In this document: in pieces, positions 49,063-57,444 of the stretch
Layout: each line of letters starts with the position of its first letter
Numbering within the stretch: position 1 is the first letter of the stretch
From: Rhabdothermincola sp037478855
GTDB taxonomy: Bacteria > Actinomycetota > Acidimicrobiia > Acidimicrobiales > Acidimicrobilacustridaceae
Length of the DNA: 64,000 nucleotides
Reading direction: 5' to 3'
NCBI GenBank assembly: GCA_037478855.1
Contig: JBBFLY010000004.1
Location: forward strand, 1 to 64,000
Program-made: the position numbers and the translations under genes
Notes under the pieces: generated by a model
Databases searched by the model: none
Seen by the model: only the letters and a program-made list of their open reading frames with translations
What the model was told of the DNA's origin: nothing

Positions 49063-50125
49063 GGGTCGGACGGAGCCGTCGGCTCCCCGGAAAGCTCCCC
49101 GGCGGATGCGCATCTGCTACACGACACCTCTGGGTGATCCCCGGGAGGCGGCGGGGTTGTTCGCCGGGATCGAAGCGGCAGGCTACGACGCAGCCTTCTC
49201 ATTCGAGTCCAGCCACGATCCGTTCATCCCTCTCGCACTCGCAGCTGGGGCCACGTCGTCGATCCGGTTGGGGACCGCGGTGGCCATCGGGTTCGCCCGA
49301 AACCCGATGATCCTCGCCAACATCGGCTACGACCTGCAGCTGCTCACCGAGGGGCGCTTCGTGCTGGGTCTGGGCAGCCAGATCCGGCCGCACATCGAGA
49401 ACCGCTTCAGTGAGCGCTGGGGTCGCCCCGCGGCGCGGATGCGTGAGATGGTGCGTGCCATCCGGGCGATCTGGGACGCATGGCAGACCGGCGGCGAGCT
49501 CGCCTTCGAGGGGGAGTTCTACCGGCACACGCTGATGACCCCGGCCTTCGATCCCGGCCCCAACCCGTTCGGCACCGCGCCGATCCTGGTGGGCGGCTTC
49601 GGACCGGCCATGGTCGGCGTGGCCGGCGAGGTGGCCGACGGCCTGGTGGTGCACCCGTTCAACAGCCGGCGCTCGGTTGAGGAGACGACGCTGCCGGCGC
49701 TTGACGCGGGACTGGCTCGGGCGGGTCGTCGCCGGGAGGAGGTCGAGGTGATCTGGGTGACCAACGTCGTCACCTGGGACGACGACGCCGAACGCGAGCA
49801 CGCCCTGCTCATGGCTCGCGCCCAGCTCGCCTTCTACGGTTCGACCCCCGCGTACCGCCCGCCGATGGAGCTGCACGGCTGGGCAGATCTGCAGCCGGCG
49901 CTGCGGGCCTTGTCCAAGCGGGGAGCCTGGGAGGAGATGGCTGCGCTGGTTCCCGACGAGATGCTCGAGACCCTGGCGGTGGTCGGACCCCGTGACGAGA
50001 TCGCGGATCGCATCGTCGATCGGGTCGCGGGGCTGGAGCGGGTCGATCTGGCGCTGGTGAACAATCGCAACCCCGATCCGGCCTACTTCGCTGACGTGGT
50101 CGCGGCGCTGAGAGCCCGGATCTGA
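49055..50125 (+). CDS. Luciferase-like F420-type oxidoreductase
   Basis: A 356-aa LLM-class protein: AAGYDAAFSFESSHDPF, IRLGTAVAIGFARNPM, GYDLQLLTEGRFVLGLGSQIRPHIENRF and APILVGGFGPAMVGVAGEVADG. The GLGSQIRPHIENRF segment is typical of the subgroup TIGR03617 as I recall it. The start could be ATG 49055 (overlapping the SDR stop, so coupled) or ATG 49106 (MRICYT, where similarity begins); neither has a strong RBS. It is cotranscribed with the SDR under KstR-type site 7. Confidence 0.85.
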   Translation: MSEGRTEPSAPRKAPRRMRICYTTPLGDPREAAGLFAGIEAAGYDAAFSFESSHDPFIPLALAAGATSSIRLGTAVAIGFARNPMILANIGYDLQLLTEGRFVLGLGSQIRPHIENRFSERWGRPAARMREMVRAIRAIWDAWQTGGELAFEGEFYRHTLMTPAFDPGPNPFGTAPILVGGFGPAMVGVAGEVADGLVVHPFNSRRSVEETTLPALDAGLARAGRRREEVEVIWVTNVVTWDDDAEREHALLMARAQLAFYGSTPAYRPPMELHGWADLQPALRALSKRGAWEEMAALVPDEMLETLAVVGPRDEIADRIVDRVAGLERVDLALVNNRNPDPAYFADVVAALRARI

Positions 50126-50172
50126 AGCCGCTGCCGCAAGGCGGTGCCGGCGGCGGAGCGCTGGTCAGTCCG

Positions 50173-50186
50173 TAGAACAGGTTCTA
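50173..50186. promoter_or_regulatory. KstR-type operator, site 8 (perfect)
   Basis: TAGAACAGGTTCTA, perfect arms. Its end TA is the start of the TAGCCT hexamer at 50185-50190, so it overlaps the -10 of the crotonase gene. Confidence 0.75.
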
Positions 50187-50190
50187 GCCT
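50185..50190 (+). promoter_or_regulatory. Leaderless -10 (TAGCCT) for the crotonase gene
   Basis: TAGCCT, 6 nt, then ATG 50197. Same hexamer, spacing and operator overlap as at 48237-48242 on the other strand. Confidence 0.6.
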
Positions 50191-50196
50191 CGCGAC

Positions 50197-51039
50197 ATGT
50201 CTGAGGAACCCCACCTGCTGTTCGAGCGCGACGGCCACGTCGCGATCATCACCCTCAACCGCCCTGAGAAGAAGAACGCGTTGAGCGGCGAGATGCTCGT
50301 GCGGATGTACGACGCATGGCTCGAGATCGACCGCAACCCAGAGATCCGGGTGGCCATCGTCACCGGCGCCGGGGGGAACTTCTGCTCGGGAGCCGACCTG
50401 AAGGCCATGGCCGCAGGGCACCCGGAGGACGAGTACACGAAGCGCTTCGCGCAGGATCCCGACCTGCACTGGAAGGCGCTGCTGCGCCACTTCGTGCCGG
50501 GCAAGCCGTTGATCGCCGCGGTGGAGGGCTACGCGGTCGCCGGCGGCTTGGAGCTGGCGATCTGGTGTGATCTACGGGTGGCTGCCGTCGATGCGGTCTT
50601 CGCTGTCTCGTGTCGTCGCTGGGGCGTGCCGCTGGTCGATGGCGGCACGGTTCGCCTTCCTCGCCTCGTCGGGCACGGGAACGCGCTCGACCTGATCCTG
50701 ACCGGCAGGTCGGTGGGGGGCGAGGAGGCCCGGATGATGGGGCTCGTCAACCGTCTCACCCCTCCGGGTGAGGCGCTGGCGCACGCCGTGGAGCTGGCAC
50801 GGGAGCTCGCTCGCTTTCCGCAGGGGTGTCTCCGTGGCGATCGACGGTCGTGCTACGAGCAGTGGGACCTGGACCTCCCGTCTGCACTGCGGAACGAGAC
50901 GGAGATCGGCCTTGGGGTGATCGCGTCCGGCGAGACGTTGGCGGGTGCCACCAGGTTCGTCGCCGGTGCGGGTCGCCACGGCCGCCCGGACGAGGGTGTG
51001 CCTCCCACGGGCAGCGATGGGGCGGCATCGACGAAGTAG
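50197..51039 (+). CDS. Enoyl-CoA hydratase/isomerase-family (crotonase) protein
   Basis: A 280-aa crotonase-fold protein: GGNFCSGADLKAMA (oxyanion loop), GYAVAGGLELAIWCDLRVA with Glu119 at the first catalytic position, and SCRRWGVPLVDGGTVRLPRL. The second catalytic Glu of true hydratases appears replaced by Cys139 or its neighbours. This CRRWGVP form is a known actinobacterial subgroup whose reaction may differ from simple hydration. It is monocistronic with a perfect KstR-type box on its leaderless promoter. The C-terminal tail of about 25 residues is low in complexity. Confidence 0.87.
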   Translation: MSEEPHLLFERDGHVAIITLNRPEKKNALSGEMLVRMYDAWLEIDRNPEIRVAIVTGAGGNFCSGADLKAMAAGHPEDEYTKRFAQDPDLHWKALLRHFVPGKPLIAAVEGYAVAGGLELAIWCDLRVAAVDAVFAVSCRRWGVPLVDGGTVRLPRLVGHGNALDLILTGRSVGGEEARMMGLVNRLTPPGEALAHAVELARELARFPQGCLRGDRRSCYEQWDLDLPSALRNETEIGLGVIASGETLAGATRFVAGAGRHGRPDEGVPPTGSDGAASTK

Positions 51040-51042
51040 CGT
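51037..51042 (+). promoter_or_regulatory. Possible leaderless -10 (TAGCGT) for the SRAP gene
   Basis: TAGCGT, 8 nt, then ATG 51051. The TAG is also the stop codon of the crotonase gene. Confidence 0.35.
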
Positions 51043-51050
51043 TTCGCTGC

Positions 51051-51749
51051 ATGTGTGGCCGGTTCGTGGCGGCATCACCGCCCGATGAGATCGCCCGCTT
51101 CTTCAACGCAGAGACACCCGAGGTGCGTCTGGAGCCGAGCTACAACGTGGCTCCAGGCAACGACGTGTACGCCGTGCTGGAAGAGGGTGAGCACCGGCGG
51201 CTCGAGCCGCTCCACTGGGGTCTGGTCCCTCGCTGGGCCAGGGATCCCTCGGTGGGCAACCGCTTGATCAACGCCCGGGCGGAGACGCTCGCCGAGAAGA
51301 ACGCCTTCAAGGACGCCTTCCGCAAACGGCGCTGCCTCATCCCGGCAGACGGCTTCTACGAGTGGCGCCGGGAGCCGGGCAAGAAGGCGAAGCAGCCGTA
51401 CTTCATCCGTCGCCGCGATGGCGAGCCGATGGCCTTCGCTGGCCTCTGGGAGTTCTGGCGGAGTGCGGGTGCACCCGAGGATGGGCTCCGCTCCTGCTGC
51501 ATCATCACCGGTGAGGCGAACGAGAAGGTGAGGCCGGTCCATGACCGCATGCCGATCATCCTGCCGCCGAGCGCGTGGGACGCCTGGCTCGACCCGAACG
51601 AGGACGACCTCGAGCTGCTGGGAAGGCTCCTCGTCCCGGCACCAGCGTCGCTGATCGAGCTCTATCCGGTGAGCACGGACGTCAACAACGTGCGCAACGA
51701 CGGCCGCCGGCTCATCGAACCGATCGAGACCCAAGGCACGCTGCTTTGA
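51051..51749 (+). CDS. SOS response-associated peptidase (SRAP / HMCES-like)
   Basis: A 232-aa SRAP protein beginning MCGRF, where Cys2 becomes the catalytic/crosslinking residue after Met removal. YNVAPGNDV, WGLVPRWA, NARAETLAEK, RCLIPADGFYEW (Glu) and VHDRMPIIL (His) complete the active site. It protects abasic sites in single-stranded DNA by forming a thiazolidine link. The ATG is fixed by the essential Cys2. This is a housekeeping gene and marks the end of the catabolic region. Confidence 0.95.
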   Translation: MCGRFVAASPPDEIARFFNAETPEVRLEPSYNVAPGNDVYAVLEEGEHRRLEPLHWGLVPRWARDPSVGNRLINARAETLAEKNAFKDAFRKRRCLIPADGFYEWRREPGKKAKQPYFIRRRDGEPMAFAGLWEFWRSAGAPEDGLRSCCIITGEANEKVRPVHDRMPIILPPSAWDAWLDPNEDDLELLGRLLVPAPASLIELYPVSTDVNNVRNDGRRLIEPIETQGTLL

Positions 51750-53227
51750 CCGCGACACTCCGGCGGCGTCTCGACAACGTCGTGCTTCGATGGCAGGCCC
51801 GGTTGGACAGTGAGTGGGTCGACCGCGTCCTCCCGTGGCTGCTGGCGACCGGGTTGTTCGTGTGGCTGGCGGCGCTCGCGCTGGCGAAGGCCCGATCGCT
51901 CGACGGCACGGTGGACCTCGCTGCGTACACGCAGGCGGCGTGGGCCATCCGGGAGGGCCACGAGCCCGTGATGACGGTGACCAGCGGCGTGCACCTGCTC
52001 GCCGAGCAGGTGGCGCTGCTCTTCTACCCGATGGTCGCCGTCACCTATCTCACCACGATCATCCCGGGCCTGCTGCTCATCCAGTCCGGCGCCCTCGCCG
52101 TCGCGGTCGTCCCGTTGTGGCGCATCGCCCGGCGGTTGGCGAACCTCCGGGTGGGTGCGGCCGGCACCCTCACCTTCGTATATGCGCTGTACCCGACCAT
52201 GCACAACCTGAACCTGGCCGGATTCGATCCCGCCGTCGTGGCCCTCCCAGGGCTGCTCGCCGCGTGCTACTTCGGCCTGACCGGCCGGTGGCGCTGGTTC
52301 GCCGCGTGCTGCGTCGTGGTCGTGGCCGCCCGAGCGGACCTGGCGCTCGCCGTCGCCGGCCTCGGCGGTCTGCTCGTCCTCGAGGGGAAGCGCCGTCCCG
52401 GCCTGCTGACGGCGACGCTGGCCCTCGGGTGGTTCCTGATCGCCGCGCTGGTCATCCAACCCTCGCTCGGCGACGGTTCGTTCCCACACCTGGAGGCCTT
52501 CGCACCGTTCGGCAGCTCGCCTGCCGGTGTGGTCTGGGGCATGCTCACCCATCCCCTCGGGGTGCTCAGCCGGCTGGTGCGAGAGCAGAACTTCGACCTG
52601 GCGGTCACTCTCTTCGCGCCGGTCGTGTTCCTTCCCGTGCTCGCGCCACGGTTCCTGCTGCCGGTCGTTCCCCTGCAGGTGCTGTATCTGGTGGGGGAGG
52701 TTCCCTCGCAGGCGGTCTACGGCAAGCAGACCATCGCGATCACGGCCTTCATCTTCCTGGCCACGGCGATGGCGCTTCGACACCTCGGCCGGATGGGACT
52801 CGAGAAGGTCACCGTCGACCCCCGGCTTCTCGGGGCGCTGCTGCTCGCGGGCACGGTGTTCTTCGTCCGCGACGCGAGCAGCTCGCCGTACCGGGAGCCG
52901 TGGAACTGGGGTGGCCAGGACGAGGTCGACGCGGTACGCCTCGACGCACAGGAGCGCATCGAACGGAGCGCACGGGTGCGAGCCTCACGATCGATGTTGC
53001 AGGTGCTCGCGGAGCGACCGGTGCTGTACCAGCTCGAGCTCGGTGACCGCCCCGATCCCGCCGCCGCCGCACGTGGGGTCGACGTGGTCGTCCTCGACGA
53101 GCGCGAGGCCCCCGGTTGGGACGCGGTCGATCGGCAGGTCTTCCGCCTGGGCATGCTGACCAGCGGGTTCGAGGTCATGCTCGACGATCACCAGATCGTG
53201 GTGTTCCGCCGACGCGCCACGCCCTGA
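51746..53227 (+). CDS. DUF2079 integral membrane protein
   Basis: A 493-aa multi-pass protein with about ten hydrophobic segments and the DUF2079 pattern DLAAYTQAAWAIREGHEPVM...HLLAEQVALLFYPM. The acidic residues after the first helix suggest a GT-C-like fold, but the function is unknown. The C-terminal 150 residues are hydrophilic. The likely start is TTG 51746, which overlaps the SRAP stop (TTGA); GTG 51782 is the alternative. Coupling to SRAP may be incidental. Confidence 0.78.
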   Translation: MTATLRRRLDNVVLRWQARLDSEWVDRVLPWLLATGLFVWLAALALAKARSLDGTVDLAAYTQAAWAIREGHEPVMTVTSGVHLLAEQVALLFYPMVAVTYLTTIIPGLLLIQSGALAVAVVPLWRIARRLANLRVGAAGTLTFVYALYPTMHNLNLAGFDPAVVALPGLLAACYFGLTGRWRWFAACCVVVVAARADLALAVAGLGGLLVLEGKRRPGLLTATLALGWFLIAALVIQPSLGDGSFPHLEAFAPFGSSPAGVVWGMLTHPLGVLSRLVREQNFDLAVTLFAPVVFLPVLAPRFLLPVVPLQVLYLVGEVPSQAVYGKQTIAITAFIFLATAMALRHLGRMGLEKVTVDPRLLGALLLAGTVFFVRDASSSPYREPWNWGGQDEVDAVRLDAQERIERSARVRASRSMLQVLAERPVLYQLELGDRPDPAAAARGVDVVVLDEREAPGWDAVDRQVFRLGMLTSGFEVMLDDHQIVVFRRRATP

Positions 53228-53284
53228 TCGACCGCCGTGACGACGTGGCGTGCCGGCGCGGTGGACCCGCGGTGCTGAACGGGG

Positions 53285-53695
53285 TCAGCCGAGGTGCTCG
53301 GTGCCGAGCTGCGCTCGGAGGCGGGCTGCGGCTGCGTCCAGGGCTGCGGGATCAGGTGACGGGTCGGCGTTCGAGAAGTCGAGGTCGTGCACCCCGTTGA
53401 TCGGCACGACGTGCAGATGCACATGGGGAACCTCGAGACCGGCGATCATGAGACCGACCTTCACCGGCTGGAAGACGGCCTGCTGGGCCCGCGCGATCCG
53501 CTTGGCGACCACCAGCAGGTGGGCGGCAAGGTCGTCGTCGAGGTCGATCCAGTGGTCGACCTCCTCGATCGGCACCACGAGGGTGTGGCCGTCCCGCAGG
53601 GGGTTGATGGAGAGGAAGGCCACACAGCGCTCGTCGCGCCAGACGAACCGTCCTGGGAGCTCACCTTCGATGATGCGGGTGAAGATCGTCGCCAT
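53285..53695 (-). CDS. HIT-family nucleotide hydrolase/transferase
   Basis: A 136-aa HIT protein with the histidine triad HVHLHVVP near residue 92 and the N-terminal IFTRIIEGELPGRFVW and FLSINPLRDGHTLVVP blocks. It hydrolyses or transfers nucleoside phosphates in the cytosol. Length is normal. It is divergent from the CDP-alcohol phosphotransferase gene. A weak CGCCACG/CGTGGCG inverted repeat spans the end of the convergent membrane-protein gene at about 53215-53253. Confidence 0.92.
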   Translation of the reverse strand: MATIFTRIIEGELPGRFVWRDERCVAFLSINPLRDGHTLVVPIEEVDHWIDLDDDLAAHLLVVAKRIARAQQAVFQPVKVGLMIAGLEVPHVHLHVVPINGVHDLDFSNADPSPDPAALDAAAARLRAQLGTEHLG

Positions 53696-53768
53696 CGCCT
53701 CTACTGCCTCGTCGTGGGGAAGCCCTTCCGGGCCGGGTCGGGGTCGATCCGCCGACCGGTCCGGATCG

Positions 53769-53774
53769 TAGGCT
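53769..53774 (+). promoter_or_regulatory. Leaderless -10 (TAGGCT) for the CDP-alcohol gene
   Basis: TAGGCT, 7 nt, then GTG 53782. Confidence 0.45.
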
Positions 53775-53781
53775 GGAGCGC

Positions 53782-54465
53782 GTGACGATGCCCGACCAGC
53801 CCCGCAGCGACCGTGGCCCGGTGGGCACGTCGGCGCCGACCCCGCCGCTCCCGCGCGCTCGCCGCACTCTGCCGGGCGACGACCGGATCCTCACGGTGCC
53901 GAACCTTCTGACCGTGGTGCGGCTTCTTTGCCTGCCTGCCTACCTCTGGCTGCTCCTGGGGCGCGAGGACCGGGTGGCAGCGGCCGTCCTGCTCGGTGGG
54001 CTCGGGGCGACCGACTGGGCCGATGGCTACATCGCCCGACACTTCAACCAGAGCTCGGATCTCGGGCGGGTGCTCGATCCGGTCGCGGACCGGATGCTGT
54101 TCTTCGTCGGGGTGGGAGGGATCCTGGCGGTGGGGGGTGCCCCCCTCTGGTTCAGCGTGGTCGTGCTGGTGCGCGAGGCGCTCGTCGGAGGCGCAGCGGT
54201 GCTCCTCGCCCTCCTTGGCGCGGCGCGCATCGACGTGACCTGGTTCGGGAAGGCCGGCACGTTCTGCCTGATGTTCGCCTTCCCGCTGTTCCTCGCCGGC
54301 TCGAGCGACAGCGGATGGGCCCCGGCGTTCGAGAACCTGGCCTGGCTGGTCGCCATCCCCGGGCTAGCCCTCTCGTTGTATGCCGCCGTGCTCTACATCC
54401 CCATCGGGATGCGGGCCCTCCGCGAAGGCCGCGCCGCACGAGGCGGCAGCACCCAGCTCGGCTGA
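53782..54465 (+). CDS. CDP-alcohol phosphatidyltransferase (PgsA / cardiolipin synthase-like)
   Basis: A 227-aa membrane enzyme. After a 30-residue soluble leader, LTVVRLLCLPAYLWLL starts the first helix. DWADGYIARHFNQSSDLGRVLDPVADR contains the full D-x2-DG-x2-AR-x8-G-x3-D-x3-D motif that binds CDP-diacylglycerol and metal. About six transmembrane segments follow. It makes phosphatidylglycerophosphate, cardiolipin or a related phospholipid; the sequence does not separate these. GTG start supported by the leaderless hexamer. The sugar-nucleotide gene follows 22 nt after its stop. Confidence 0.9.
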   Translation: MTMPDQPRSDRGPVGTSAPTPPLPRARRTLPGDDRILTVPNLLTVVRLLCLPAYLWLLLGREDRVAAAVLLGGLGATDWADGYIARHFNQSSDLGRVLDPVADRMLFFVGVGGILAVGGAPLWFSVVVLVREALVGGAAVLLALLGAARIDVTWFGKAGTFCLMFAFPLFLAGSSDSGWAPAFENLAWLVAIPGLALSLYAAVLYIPIGMRALREGRAARGGSTQLG

Positions 54466-54474
54466 GCGACCCAG

Positions 54475-54480
54475 TAGGTT
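54475..54480 (+). promoter_or_regulatory. Possible leaderless -10 (TAGGTT) for the nucleotidyltransferase gene
   Basis: TAGGTT, 7 nt, then ATG 54488. GCGGGGG between them might also act as a poor RBS. Confidence 0.35.
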
Positions 54481-54487
54481 GCGGGGG

Positions 54488-56974
54488 ATGAAGGCAGTGA
54501 TCATGGCCGGCGGCGAGGGCACCCGGCTCCGACCTCTCACCTCGAACGCTCCGAAGCCGATGCTCCCGCTCGTGAACCGACCGATGATGGAGCACGTCGT
54601 CGAGCTCCTGAAGAGCCACGGCTTCGATGACATCGTGGTCACGGTCGCCTTCCTCGCGAACGCGATCCGCAACTACTTCGGTGACGGCTCCGAGTTCGGT
54701 GTCAGGATGGTCTACGCCACCGAGGAGACACCGCTCGGCACCGCGGGATCCGTCCGGAACGCGATGGACCACCTCACGGAGCGGTTCCTCGTCATCTCCG
54801 GTGACGTGCTCACCGACATCGACCTCAGTGCCATCGTCCGCTTCCACGAGGAGCGTCAGGCGGTGGCCACGATTGGGCTGGCCCACGTCGAGAACCCGCT
54901 CGAGTTCGGCATCGTCATCACCCGGGAGGACGGCGCGATCGAGCGCTTCCTCGAGAAGCCAACGTGGGGCCAGGTGTTCAGCGACACGATCAACACCGGG
55001 ATCTTCGTCCTCGAGCCCGAGATCTTCGAGTACATCCCCCCGGACCGCCCGGTGGACTTCTCCGGTGAGGTGTTCCCCACGCTGCTGGACAAGGGCCGAC
55101 CCCTCTTCGGGGCCATCGCCGACGGCTACTGGGAGGACGTCGGCACACTCGAGGCGTACGTGCGGGCGCACCGGGACATCCTCGACGGCAAGGTGCGGGT
55201 CAGCATCCCGGGATTTGAGATGCGGCCGGGGGTGTGGATCGGTGAGGGGGCGGAGATCCACCCGGAGGCGCGGATCGTCGGCCCGGGTGTGATCGGCGAC
55301 AACTGTCGCCTCGAAGCGGGAGCGCGCCTCGGTGAGTACAGCGTCCTGGGGGCGAACGTCCGGGTGCGCAACGACGCAGTCCTGGAGCGCTCGGTCGTGC
55401 ACGACAACGCGTACCTGGGGGAGGGGGTCCACCTGCGCGGCACCGTGGTGGGGCGCTCCTGCAACCTGCGCAACGGGGTTCGGGCGGAGGAGGGCGTGGT
55501 GCTCGGCGACGAGTGCTTCATCGGCGACGATGCACTCCTCGCCTCCGGGGTCAAGGTGTACCCGTTCAAGACCGTGGAGGCCGGCGCGGTCGTCAACACC
55601 TCGATCGTCTGGGAGTCCCGCGGGGCGCGCAGCCTCTTCGGACGTGACGGCATCGCCGGCCTGGCGAACGTCGACATCACCCCGGAGCTGGCGACGAGGG
55701 TCGCGATGGCGTTCGGGAGCATCCTCAAGAAGGGCGACCGGGTGATCACCTCCCGCGACTCGAGCCGGTCGGCGCGCATGCTCAAGCGGGCGATGATGGC
55801 GGGCCTCAACGCGGTCGGCGTCAACGTCGAGGACCTGGAGGTGGCATCGGTGCCGGTCACCCGCTTCGTGCTGCGCCGACCCAACGACAGCGCCGGGATC
55901 ACCATCCGGCTCCTCCCCGCGGATCCGCAGTCGGTGATCATCAGGTTCTTCGACGCTGACGGCCTCGACATCACCGAGGACACCCAGCGCAAGATCGAGC
56001 GGCTGTTCAGCCGGGAGGACTTCCGACGCGTCTTCCCCGGGGAGATCGGTGACATCGGCTTCGCTCCCCGGGCGCTCGAGCACTACTCGACCGCACTGGA
56101 GTCCACCGTCGACATCGAGCGCATCCGGGCCGCGCAGTTCAAGGTGGTCATCGACTACGCGTACGGCTCGACCTCGTTCGCGATGCCGAACGTTCTCGCC
56201 AAGCTCGGCCTCGATGTCCTCGCGGTCAACCCCTTCGTGTCCACCGCAGGCGTGCTGCGCGATGACCTCGCGGGACACGCGCAGAACGTGGCGAACCTGG
56301 TGCGCTCGTCGGGCTCACACCTGGGCGGGGTGCTCGACCCCGACGGCGAGCGGCTCATCCTGATCGACGACTCGGGCCACGTCCTGAGCGACAGCGAAGC
56401 CCTCCTCGCGATCCTGCGGTTGCTCCCGGGGAAGCTGCATGGTGACCGCGTCGCGCTCCCGGTCTCGGTCACCTCGCGGGCCGAGGAGATCCTCGCCCCG
56501 CACGGCATCGAGGTCGTCCGGACGAAGCTCTCCAGTCCCGCGCTGATGGATGCGGCCCGCGAACCGGGTGTGGGGTTCGCCGGGAACGAGCACGGCAACT
56601 TCATCCTCCCCGGGTTCCTGCCCGGCTTCGACGCGTCGGCGACCTTCGTCAAGGTGCTTGACCTGCTCGCCTTCCACGATGGGCGCCTGTCGGAGGTGGT
56701 CGCCGCTCTGCCGAGGGTGCACATCGTCCACGAGACCGTGGTGACCCCCTGGGACCAGAAGGGGGCGGTGATGCGCTCGCTCATGGAGCAGAGCAAGGAC
56801 CGCGAGGTCGTGCTCGTCGACGGAGTGAAGGTGCTCCACGACCAGGGTTGGGCGCTTGCGCTGCCCGACCCCGAGGAGCCGATCACCCACATATGGGCTG
56901 AGGGCGCCAGCGACGCCGACGCCCGGCGGCTGGCGCAGGAGTACGCACGGCGCATCCGCCAGCTGGTGCGCTGA
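54488..56974 (+). CDS. Sugar-1-phosphate nucleotidyltransferase / phosphohexomutase fusion
   Basis: An 828-aa three-part protein. Residues 1-235 form a nucleotidyltransferase (MKAVIMAGGEGTRLRPLT, SGDVLTDIDL, TINTGIFVLEPE), 250-370 a left-handed beta-helix of hexapeptide repeats, and 380-828 a phosphoglucomutase/phosphomannomutase-like region. In the last part the serine loop expected for the phosphoryl-carrying Ser reads ITSRDSSRSARMLKRAM, unlike the usual TASHNP, so mutase activity may be lost or altered. Likely GDP-mannose or related sugar-nucleotide synthesis. ATG start where the family N-terminus begins. Confidence 0.9.
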   Translation: MKAVIMAGGEGTRLRPLTSNAPKPMLPLVNRPMMEHVVELLKSHGFDDIVVTVAFLANAIRNYFGDGSEFGVRMVYATEETPLGTAGSVRNAMDHLTERFLVISGDVLTDIDLSAIVRFHEERQAVATIGLAHVENPLEFGIVITREDGAIERFLEKPTWGQVFSDTINTGIFVLEPEIFEYIPPDRPVDFSGEVFPTLLDKGRPLFGAIADGYWEDVGTLEAYVRAHRDILDGKVRVSIPGFEMRPGVWIGEGAEIHPEARIVGPGVIGDNCRLEAGARLGEYSVLGANVRVRNDAVLERSVVHDNAYLGEGVHLRGTVVGRSCNLRNGVRAEEGVVLGDECFIGDDALLASGVKVYPFKTVEAGAVVNTSIVWESRGARSLFGRDGIAGLANVDITPELATRVAMAFGSILKKGDRVITSRDSSRSARMLKRAMMAGLNAVGVNVEDLEVASVPVTRFVLRRPNDSAGITIRLLPADPQSVIIRFFDADGLDITEDTQRKIERLFSREDFRRVFPGEIGDIGFAPRALEHYSTALESTVDIERIRAAQFKVVIDYAYGSTSFAMPNVLAKLGLDVLAVNPFVSTAGVLRDDLAGHAQNVANLVRSSGSHLGGVLDPDGERLILIDDSGHVLSDSEALLAILRLLPGKLHGDRVALPVSVTSRAEEILAPHGIEVVRTKLSSPALMDAAREPGVGFAGNEHGNFILPGFLPGFDASATFVKVLDLLAFHDGRLSEVVAALPRVHIVHETVVTPWDQKGAVMRSLMEQSKDREVVLVDGVKVLHDQGWALALPDPEEPITHIWAEGASDADARRLAQEYARRIRQLVR

Positions 56975-57002
56975 GCCAGCCACCTCCGGCGGTGACCGCC
57001 CG

Positions 57003-57029
57003 GAACCCTCGTGCGGATGTTGAGGGTTC
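57003..57029. promoter_or_regulatory. Inverted repeat upstream of gcvH
   Basis: GAACCCTC and GAGGGTTC, 8-bp perfect arms with an 11-nt spacer, 25 bp before gcvH and 29 bp after the previous stop. It could end the upstream transcript or be an operator. TTGAGG and TAGCGT (57041-57046) just beyond suggest a promoter. Confidence 0.35.
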
Positions 57030-57040
57030 ACGGGATCGGG

Positions 57041-57046
57041 TAGCGT
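57041..57046 (+). promoter_or_regulatory. -10 (TAGCGT) for gcvH
   Basis: TAGCGT, 8 nt, then ATG 57055. Either leaderless or with a leader of one or two bases. Confidence 0.45.
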
Positions 57047-57054
57047 GCGGAGCC

Positions 57055-57435
57055 ATGGACGTTCCGGAGGACCTCCGCTACTCGAAGGATCACGAGTGGG
57101 CACGGGCTGAGGATGGGCTCGTCCGGGTGGGTATCACCGACTACGCACAGGATGCGCTGGGCGATGTGGTCTTCGTCGAGATCCCTGAGGTCGGTACCCG
57201 CGTCTCAGCCGGTGAGAAGATCAGCGAGGTGGAGTCCACCAAGTCCGTGAGCGACATCTACGCCCCGGTCTCTGGCACCATCACCGCGGTCAACGCGGAC
57301 CTCGCCGATGAGCCCGAGCGGCTCAACCACGACCCCTACGGTGACGGCTGGATCTGCGTGATCGAGCCCAGCGACCCGACCGAGCTCGACGGACTGCTCG
57401 ACGCGGCGTCGTACCGGGCTCTGATCGATGCCTAG
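57055..57435 (+). CDS. gcvH: Glycine cleavage system H protein
   Basis: A 126-aa lipoyl-carrier protein. The lipoylated lysine is Lys63 in EVESTKSVSDIYAPVSG. YSKDHEWARAEDGLVRVGITDYAQDALGDVVFVEIP and a NHDPYGDGWICVIEP C-terminus are standard. It carries the aminomethyl group between GcvP, GcvT and dihydrolipoamide dehydrogenase. ATG 57055 matches the family N-terminus. It heads the gcvH-garA-ftsR block also found in mycobacteria, and gcvT and gcvP lie further down this window. Confidence 0.95.
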   Translation: MDVPEDLRYSKDHEWARAEDGLVRVGITDYAQDALGDVVFVEIPEVGTRVSAGEKISEVESTKSVSDIYAPVSGTITAVNADLADEPERLNHDPYGDGWICVIEPSDPTELDGLLDAASYRALIDA

Positions 57436-57444
57436 GAGGTCCCC

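Noticed and set aside
51575..51745. Longer N-terminus for the DUF2079 protein
   Set aside because: It would be read out of frame through the conserved SRAP gene. TTG 51746 or GTG 51782 are better starts.
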